Below, in pieces: positions 58,707 to 64,000 of a stretch of 64,000 nt of DNA. A model generated the notes under the pieces. The model did no database searches. It was not told the origin of the DNA and was given only the letters and a program-made list of their open reading frames with translations. Position 1 is the first letter of the stretch. Each line of letters begins with the position of its first letter. The translations under genes and the position numbers were made by a program. The stretch comes from Acidobacteriota bacterium. Its GTDB lineage: Bacteria > Acidobacteriota > Terriglobia > Terriglobales > Acidobacteriaceae. The DNA lies in the NCBI GenBank assembly GCA_003225175.1, contig QIBA01000058.1:1-64000 (forward strand), given 5' to 3'.

Positions 58707-58907
58707 TCATCCGCGTCCATGTTCTTCATCGGAAGCCGCTCGCTTTAGCATCTGTAGCAAGAGTTCCGGCAATTCTTCGAGCGACTGAAAACGTGCTGTG
58801 CACCCTGAGGCCACGTGCTCGATTCGCCCGCAATGCCGGCCCGCATCCGACGCACCGGTATCGCGAAACTGAATGACGAACGCGTTTGCCTGTTGCAATC
58901 CCTTCAT
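58707..58907 (-). CDS. Small conserved protein, 66 aa
   Basis: The protein reads 'MKGLQQANAFVIQFRDTGAS', 'DAGRHCGRIEHVASGCTARF' and 'QSLEELPELLLQMLKRAAS'. The middle 'FVIQFR ... GRxEHVASGxxxRFxSLEEL' pattern occurs in many short uncharacterised proteins of soil bacteria, with a beta-beta-alpha layout. ATG 58907 gives the family-like start; a longer frame upstream is probably not translated. A duplicated element lies 31 bases upstream. The exported repeat protein starts 48 bases downstream on the same strand, so the two may be co-transcribed. Confidence 0.65.
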   Translation of the reverse strand: MKGLQQANAFVIQFRDTGASDAGRHCGRIEHVASGCTARFQSLEELPELLLQMLKRAASDEEHGRG

Positions 58908-58937
58908 TACGAGCCGAGAATACCTGCGGCTGTGCGG

Positions 58938-58979
58938 CGAGTCATGACGCAGTAGTTGTGTTGAAGTGGTGTTTCGGTG
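58938..58979 (-). promoter_or_regulatory. Duplicated upstream element, copy 2
   Basis: This is the second copy of the two-block element described at 56299. Here it is 31 bases upstream of the 66-residue gene on the minus strand and 144 bases upstream of the divergent regulator gene on the plus strand. Block sequences and spacing are identical apart from one base in block A. Confidence 0.45.
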
Positions 58980-59122
58980 ATGGACTCTGCCCATCGTCCC
59001 TAATCGTCGCGCAAGATAATGAGGCGATAGGCAAGATCGGCTACCGGTCCCACGTTCTTCGCAAATCAAAGGAATAAGTTGCAGCCCTGGATAATGGCCG
59101 TCATCCAACAGGGACTTTCCCC

Positions 59123-61855
59123 ATGCAAGTTGCTAGAGACATCTCGTTCGGACCGTTTCGGTTCGACCTGGCAGATGAGTGTCTGTGGCGAGGTACGCAT
59201 GCCATCTCATTGCGACCAAAAGCGTTTTCGGTTCTAAAACTGCTAGTCGAGCACCCTGGGCGACTTGTCACCACGCAGCGGGTGTTGGATACAGTTTGGC
59301 CGGGAACTTTCGTAGGGGATGCGGTTCTCAAGGACAACATTCGGCAGTTGCGCGACGCATTAGACGACGACGCGAAATCTCCCCGTTACATCGAGACGGC
59401 GCATCGGCGCGGCTATCGCTTCATCGCGAAACTGTCCGAGTCACTGCCGAGCAATTCTCCAAGTGCAGAGCCGCAATCACCTGTGCATTTCGCACCCAAA
59501 CTCGTCGCACCTGCCTCTTCAGCAACCTCTTTCCGCGTAGTAGGTCGTGAGTCCGATTTGGCGAAAATGCACGGCTGGCTGAATCGTGCGTCGGCGGGGG
59601 AACGCCAAACAGTTTTCGTCACCGGGGAGCCCGGAATTGGCAAGACCAGTGTCGTCGAAGCATTTTTGGAAGAAGCTACTCGCGTCCCTGGGATTCGAGT
59701 AGTGCGCGGGCAATGTCTGGAGCACTATGGAGCGGGCGAAGCGTACCTTCCCATATTAGAAGGCTTCTCGCGGCTGTGCCGATCGGCTGGCGGAGCTGAG
59801 GTGTTGGATTTGTTGCGTCAGCACGCTCCGGCTTGGTTGGCGCAAATGCGCTCTTCAGTTTCACAAACGGAAAGCGACAGCCTGCCGTCTCGCGCAGTGG
59901 GATCAACCCGCGAGCGAATGCTCCGGGAAATGGCTGATGCTATCGATCTGCTGAGCTCTCAGTGGCCACTGCTGCTAGTTCTGGAAGATTTGCATTGGAG
60001 CGACTATTCCACTCTTGATCTCGTGTCCTATCTGGCGCGACGGAGAGATCACGCCCGCCTCATGGTCATCGGGACGTACCGCCCGGTCGATGTGATCCTC
60101 GGCGACCACCCGCTCAAGGGTGTGAAACGCGAACTGCAGGCGCACCGCCTATGCCATGAGCTTGCGCTCGAATATCTCGACGAGGATGTGATAGCGGAGT
60201 ACCTGGCAACGAAGTTTCCTTCGAATCAGTTTCCGGCGCGATTCCGACGAATGCTTTACCGGCGTACTGAGGGCAATCCGCTATTCATGGTGAACCTTGT
60301 CGACTACTTGATTGATCAGAAAGTGATTGTTGAGGAGCAAGGGACCTGGGAGCTGCGCGTTGAATTGACCGAAGTGGACGAGGGGGTTCCGTCGAATATC
60401 CGGGAGTTGATCGAAAAGCAAATCGAGCGACTTACAAGCGAAGAGCGCACCGCGTTAGAGGCAGCGAGCATTGCCGGCATGGAGTGTTCGTCCGTGGCCA
60501 TCGCGGCAGGAGTTGAGATGCCGCTCGAATGGGTTGACAAACAATGTGGCGGACTGGCGCGACATCAATTCCTATCTCCGGCATGGCTGGCCCAACTGCC
60601 GGACGGAACCGTCACTGCTCGCCATCGTTTCAATCATATTCTTTATCTGGAAGTCGCTTACAGGCTTATCCCGGCGATGCGCCGTTCGCAGATTCACCAA
60701 CGCATCGCGGAACGTGGAGTGGCGATTTACGGCAATCGCAGCAGCGAAATCGCAGCCGAACTCGCCATGCATTTCGAGCAAAGCCGTGACTGGCCGCGCG
60801 CCCTTCGACACCTTTTACAGGCGGCCGAAAATGCAATCGCACGTTCCGCACATCACGAAGCTGCGAACCTCGCTGGCCGTGGTGTCGAGATACTCAAATT
60901 CGTTCCCGAGAGCGCCGAACGCGACAAGCAGGAAATGAGACTTCGCATGATGCTGACCGTTTCTCTGATGGCAATCAAGGGATTCGCTTCGGCGGAAGCG
61001 GAAGAAATCAATGCGCGGGGGCGCGAGCTCTTCTGGCGATACGGTCCCTCTCCAGAGTTGTTCTACATGCTCTGGACATTAAATTTGTACCGGCAGTTCA
61101 GCGGCGAGATGCATTCGTCATTGGAGATTGCATATCAGATCATGCAATTGGCTGAGGACCTTAAGGACGACGCGCTGATTATGCAGGCCCACCGCGCCTT
61201 AGGAGCTGTGCTTGTCTTGTTAGGGCGATGCGGAGAAGCACTCGAGCACATCGAAAAGGGCACTGCACTTTGCGCTGCACATCAGAACCACGGCTACAGC
61301 GTTTTCGTCGTCCTCGACAGCAAAGTGATGTTTGAGTGCTTTGCTGCGCTGGCGCTTTTGGCGCTTGGCCGTCTTGATCAGTCCGCTGGAAGACTGAGTG
61401 CAGGTTTGGAACTGGCGCGAGAGCTTGGTCATCCCCAGACTTTAGTTGTAGCCCAGCACGTCGCCGCGCAGATCCATCAAATCCGAGGCGAGGCTGCGCT
61501 GGCTTACGAACTGGCGAAACAGGCAACCGACCTGGCAGAGGAATATGGGCTGGAACTGTGGCGGGCATACGGCATCATCGAGATGGGCTGGGCTGAGGCT
61601 GAGCTGGGCAACCTGCAAGCTGGAATCGAGCAGATGCAACGCGGCCTGGCATTGCACGAGGCAATGGGATCGAAACTTCGGTCGCCGTATTTTCTCGGGT
61701 TGCTGGCCGATCAATTAGCTAAAGCAGGACGCGTTGAGGAGGGCCTCGCAACCATCTCAAAAGCGATAACAATAACTGAGCAGACAGGCGAGAGGTACTC
61801 GTTGGCTCAGCTAGATCGGATCAGGAGTGAATTGTTGATGCAGGCCGCCGAGTAG
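59123..61855 (+). CDS. Winged-helix / AAA ATPase / TPR transcriptional regulator
   Basis: This 910-residue regulator begins with an OmpR/CadC-type winged helix (residues 1-105: 'FGPFRFDLADECLWRG', 'LRPKAFSVLKLLVEHPGRLV', 'DNIRQLRDALDDD', 'YIETAHRRGYRFIAKL'). An AAA_16 ATPase domain follows, with Walker A 'GEPGIGKTS' (residues 168-176), Walker B 'LEDLHWSD' (287-294) and 'YRRTEGNPLFMVNLVDYLID' as sensor region. TPR-like helices fill residues 560-900. There is no receiver or membrane domain. It is probably a signal-dependent activator of the STAND type, oligomerising on ligand binding. It is transcribed divergently from the exported-protein genes of the island and is their obvious candidate regulator. 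Confidence 0.88.
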   Translation: MQVARDISFGPFRFDLADECLWRGTHAISLRPKAFSVLKLLVEHPGRLVTTQRVLDTVWPGTFVGDAVLKDNIRQLRDALDDDAKSPRYIETAHRRGYRFIAKLSESLPSNSPSAEPQSPVHFAPKLVAPASSATSFRVVGRESDLAKMHGWLNRASAGERQTVFVTGEPGIGKTSVVEAFLEEATRVPGIRVVRGQCLEHYGAGEAYLPILEGFSRLCRSAGGAEVLDLLRQHAPAWLAQMRSSVSQTESDSLPSRAVGSTRERMLREMADAIDLLSSQWPLLLVLEDLHWSDYSTLDLVSYLARRRDHARLMVIGTYRPVDVILGDHPLKGVKRELQAHRLCHELALEYLDEDVIAEYLATKFPSNQFPARFRRMLYRRTEGNPLFMVNLVDYLIDQKVIVEEQGTWELRVELTEVDEGVPSNIRELIEKQIERLTSEERTALEAASIAGMECSSVAIAAGVEMPLEWVDKQCGGLARHQFLSPAWLAQLPDGTVTARHRFNHILYLEVAYRLIPAMRRSQIHQRIAERGVAIYGNRSSEIAAELAMHFEQSRDWPRALRHLLQAAENAIARSAHHEAANLAGRGVEILKFVPESAERDKQEMRLRMMLTVSLMAIKGFASAEAEEINARGRELFWRYGPSPELFYMLWTLNLYRQFSGEMHSSLEIAYQIMQLAEDLKDDALIMQAHRALGAVLVLLGRCGEALEHIEKGTALCAAHQNHGYSVFVVLDSKVMFECFAALALLALGRLDQSAGRLSAGLELARELGHPQTLVVAQHVAAQIHQIRGEAALAYELAKQATDLAEEYGLELWRAYGIIEMGWAEAELGNLQAGIEQMQRGLALHEAMGSKLRSPYFLGLLADQLAKAGRVEEGLATISKAITITEQTGERYSLAQLDRIRSELLMQAAE

Positions 61856-62010
61856 TGACGCGCGCCCAGCCTTCCGCGAAATACGGACCGTCTCAATAAA
61901 ACTTTGAACGCCTAGATCCGAATTGGGAATCAAATCGTCATCAATTCCGCATGGGCGAGCAGCTTCACCGTTACGCCGGAGAAAAGAAAGGAAGCCACAA
62001 GCGTGATGGT

Positions 62011-62441
62011 ATGATTCAAACCATTTGGACATATCGTGTGAGAGAGGAACGGCAGGATGAGTTTGAAAATCGTTATTGTGCCGATGGCGATTGGGCGAGG
62101 CTTTTTCCCGCGCGAAGGGCCACGGCGGGACGACGCTGCTCAGGGACCGAAGCGGCGCCCCGACATACGCAACGGTAGATTGCTGGGAATCAATGGATGC
62201 CATGGAGCGCTTCAAGCAGCAGTTCGGTAAGGAATACGCGGACCTAGACGCAGTCTGTGAGAAGCTGACGGAGAGCGAAGGGCACTTGGTATCTTTAGCG
62301 TATGCGAGTGATCTGCACAGCTTCTCGGCGGGCACACCGTTCTCGGAGTTCTCCGAGTGTGCCCCTGACTTGCAAAGAGGGATGAGCGCCCAGCGAGCTT
62401 CAGTTCTTCTCCGCATTTTCGGCTGTAGCCTCGTCCGATGA
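62011..62441 (+). pseudogene. Antibiotic-biosynthesis-monooxygenase-like gene, frameshifted
   Basis: From ATG 62011 the frame reads 'MIQTIWTYRVREERQDEFEN' and 'RYCADGDWARLF', then leaves the family pattern. The next frame carries on: 'SRAKGHGGTTLLRDRSGAPT', 'YATVDCWESMDAMERFKQQF', 'GKEYADLDAVCEKLTESEGH'. Inserting one T in the T5 run at 62102-62106 joins the halves into a typical ABM/dimeric ferredoxin-like protein. The second frame ends at TGA 62441, overlapping the GNAT start codon as ATGA, so the original pair was coupled. It may be a real pseudogene or a homopolymer error. Such small proteins often act on quinones or reactive small molecules. Confidence 0.75.
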
Positions 62442-62890
62442 AGACTCTTCTTATTCGCCTCGCGGTGCACTCCGAACGAATGGAACTTGAACACCTGCAA
62501 CTGCGTGCATCGCTTGGGAATGCGGGCGACCGCGATGCTTTACTCGCTCATCCTGATGCGATTGAATTACCGACTGAACAAATCGTTAAAGGTAGAGTGT
62601 TCGTTTCGGAATGGCAAGGCACGATAGTCGGATTTGCGGCAGTCGAACCTAGGACAGACGGCGACAGTGAACTAGACGCTCTGTTTGTTGATCCCCATAT
62701 GCAACGTCTTGGAATTGGACGAGCGTTGGTTGAGCACTGCGCCGAGTTCGCTCGCAGACAGGGCTCTGTTGCGCTACACGTTATCGGCAATCCGCATGCG
62801 GAGAGTTTTTATGCCGAATGTGGATTCAAGATGATCGGAACAGCGGAAACCCGCTTCGGGCAAGGACTGCTGATGCGGAAGGCTGTTTAA
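62438..62890 (+). CDS. GNAT-family N-acetyltransferase
   Basis: This 150-residue protein has the GNAT core: 'GRVFVSEWQGTIVGFAAVEP' (beta-2/3), 'DSELDALFVDPHMQRLGIGR' with the acetyl-CoA loop RLGIGRA, 'VALHVIGNPHAESFYAECGF' (beta-5, helix-4) and a C-terminal strand ending 'GQGLLMRKAV'. The closest resemblance is to the small YjgM/ElaA-like enzymes, but substrate cannot be predicted. ATG 62438 overlaps the preceding frame by 4 bases. The first 14 residues are weakly conserved and Met15 is a possible alternative start. Confidence 0.88.
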   Translation: MKTLLIRLAVHSERMELEHLQLRASLGNAGDRDALLAHPDAIELPTEQIVKGRVFVSEWQGTIVGFAAVEPRTDGDSELDALFVDPHMQRLGIGRALVEHCAEFARRQGSVALHVIGNPHAESFYAECGFKMIGTAETRFGQGLLMRKAV

Positions 62891-63288
62891 TGGCGACAGT
62901 CGCTGCTTTTTCGAATGCGTTTTCTGGGGAACACACTAGGGAATAACCTCGCCTAAATCTGCCTACTTATGCCCACGAAATTGCTTGGGAAACCGGTGAA
63001 ACCATTGATTTATGGGTTGCTGATCGTAAATCAGTAGGTTTAAGGTTCGATTCCTTCCGCGCTCACCAAATCCTTTGTTCTTAGCGGATGATCACGTTTG
63101 AGGGCGTTTTTGTGGTCAAACACTTGTTACCTAGTTGTTCCTAATTAGCTGCCATTTCAAAGGCCCTTCTCTTTTGGTCAATGACATGCGACCGCCGCAG
63201 AGGCTTGGCTCTTCTATTTTAGGTTGAAGGTTCACAGGTGTGGAGCTGGGAGCCAGCCCACACCTACGACGCAATTTCCGACCCGTTG
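62891..63288. other. Right-end region of the island
   Basis: No gene is seen in this 398-base stretch. It holds the right att-like repeat (63029-63075) and AT-richer sequence on each side. A 13-base match to the tRNA (aggttgaaggttc) recurs at 63221-63233, too short to mean much. Confidence 0.5.
63029..63075 (+). repeat. Island end att-like repeat, right (partial tRNA-Lys copy)
   Basis: 46 of 47 bases match 55186-55232, covering the tRNA from the end of the anticodon loop through CCA and 7 bases beyond. The 5' half of a tRNA is absent upstream, so it is not a functional gene. Confidence 0.85.
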
Positions 63289-64000
63289 TCATTCGTCGCC
63301 CTTGAGTTTCGTTCGTGTGCAGACGTACAGATCGTATGCTCCCGAACCGTCCGATCTCACGGTTTGAAAATAAAGAGCCGTACCGTCAAAAGAGAGTGCC
63401 GGGCCGGCATCGGCGGCTGTCGAGTTGATCGGAGCACCCAAATTCACAGGTGTAGACCATTGATCGCTGGTGCTGGCGCGCGTTGAAACCCACAGGTCAG
63501 GCCCGCCAAGAGTTCCCGGGCGGTTCGAGGCGATGTACATCTCGAGCCCGTCGCGACTTATGGCAGGTTGTCGATCCATGAAGGTAGTGCTGAGCTCTGC
63601 AACTATGGCGGCCGCACCGAACGTGCCATCAGACTGCAACAGGCTGGCGTAAATATCGTTTCCGTTGTCGTTCCCATCGTCGGTATACGGGCCGTAAAGG
63701 GGCCCGGCCGGGCGGTTGGAGTCAAAATAAAGCGTCGTGACTCCTGTGGCATCATCCTCAAAAATCTGCGGGCTTGATTCGTTTGAGCCGGTATTGACGC
63801 CGCTGCCGAGGTTTTCCGGTGCCTTCCAGCCGAAGTCGTCACGTTTGTTGTGGCGTCTAGAGACATAGATGTCGCTGCCGCCGAATCCTCCCGGCCTGGC
63901 ACTGGCGAAGTACATAGTATGGCCATCAACCGAAAGCGCCGGTGCCGTGTCGTCATAGAGGGTGTTGATTTCCGGTCCTAAATTCTGAGCTGGTTCCCAC
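63289..64000 (-). CDS. PD40/WD40-like beta-propeller protein, partial
   Basis: The frame is open from the window edge to the stop codon at 63289; the 5' end lies outside. At least four PD40 blades are visible: 'NTLYDDTAPALSVDGHTMYF', then 'ASARPGGFGGSDIYVSRR', 'TLYFDSNRPAGPLYG', 'FMDRQPAISRDGLEMYIASN' with 'RPGTLGGPDLWVSTRA', and 'AGPALSFDGTALYFQTVRSD'. Such propellers occur in exported TolB-like and OmpA-associated proteins. The tail 'LYVCTRTKLKGDE' ends the propeller without a further domain. It lies outside the tRNA-bounded segment. Confidence 0.85.
   Translation of the reverse strand, partial: WEPAQNLGPEINTLYDDTAPALSVDGHTMYFASARPGGFGGSDIYVSRRHNKRDDFGWKAPENLGSGVNTGSNESSPQIFEDDATGVTTLYFDSNRPAGPLYGPYTDDGNDNGNDIYASLLQSDGTFGAAAIVAELSTTFMDRQPAISRDGLEMYIASNRPGTLGGPDLWVSTRASTSDQWSTPVNLGAPINSTAADAGPALSFDGTALYFQTVRSDGSGAYDLYVCTRTKLKGDE

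Noticed and set aside
58907-59108. N-terminal extension of the 66-residue protein to 133 residues
   Set aside because: The extra part is low in similarity to any pattern, covers the duplicated upstream element and overlaps the divergent promoter region.
63221-63233. Third tRNA-Lys fragment (aggttgaaggttc)
   Set aside because: Only 13 bases match, without flanking similarity; it could be chance.

Overview
The window reads as chromosomal DNA of an Acidobacteriota bacterium of the Terriglobia (subdivision 1, Koribacter/Acidobacteriaceae-like) type. This is inferred from family content: an Oar-like TonB receptor tail, a GWxTD protein, a large winged-helix/AAA/TPR regulator, two copies of a small 'SWKEIANYLGRGVRTVQRWE' helix-turn-helix protein, and dispersed palindromes with an agacgcagc/gctgcgtct core. 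No taxonomic search could be run. Genes are dense, moderately GC-rich and mostly housekeeping.

Layout. 1-4100: polysaccharide use (TonB receptor tail, GH39 xylosidase, glucoamylase-like Tat protein) plus an orphan Phd/YefM antitoxin boxed by perfect inverted repeats. 4471-9061: envelope genes (a broken small ORF, an S41-family protein lacking its catalytic dyad, PBP1A and a coupled PASTA protein). 9092-14057: rsmB-fmt operon with a hypothetical gene, pgeF, an HU/IHF protein and sppA. 14246-20558: class V aminotransferase, serA, hslV and glgP. 20721-24652: HTH protein and phoU-pstBAC without pstS. 24770-29259: outer-membrane proteins, a second HTH protein and two tiny helical proteins. 29333-32941: two CheB-type methylesterases and a CheR-PAS protein. 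33147-38288: two family I pyrophosphatases flanking a LytTR regulator, purS, glmS and a frameshifted dienelactone hydrolase. 38426-45606: a very large GH13 protein, an FNR-type flavoprotein, an ABC ATPase and a MacA-like adaptor. 45881-49458: GWxTD protein followed by a carboxypeptidase-regulatory-domain barrel protein. 49629-54790: a polyphosphate module (CHAD, Ppx/GppA, SixA with a Lys-rich tail, Ppk1).

At 55150 lies tRNA-Lys(CTT). A 47-bp copy of its 3' half and flank, with one mismatch, recurs at 63029, bounding about 7.9 kb that looks like a tRNA-integrated island. Its cargo is three exported proteins of unknown role, a small conserved protein, the winged-helix/AAA/TPR regulator, a frameshifted antibiotic-biosynthesis-monooxygenase-like gene and a GNAT acetyltransferase. 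No integrase is visible. Beyond the island a PD40-repeat gene runs off the end.

Several genes carry single-base frameshifts or an in-frame stop (4534, 38156, 43090, 62104), and one CheB has an internal in-frame deletion. Some may be sequencing errors in short homopolymers, so this should be settled before calling them pseudogenes. The most notable leads are the tRNA-bounded island with its duplicated upstream element, the inverted-repeat antitoxin cassette, the catalytically vacant S41 protein and the polyphosphate module with its polylysine-tailed phosphatase.
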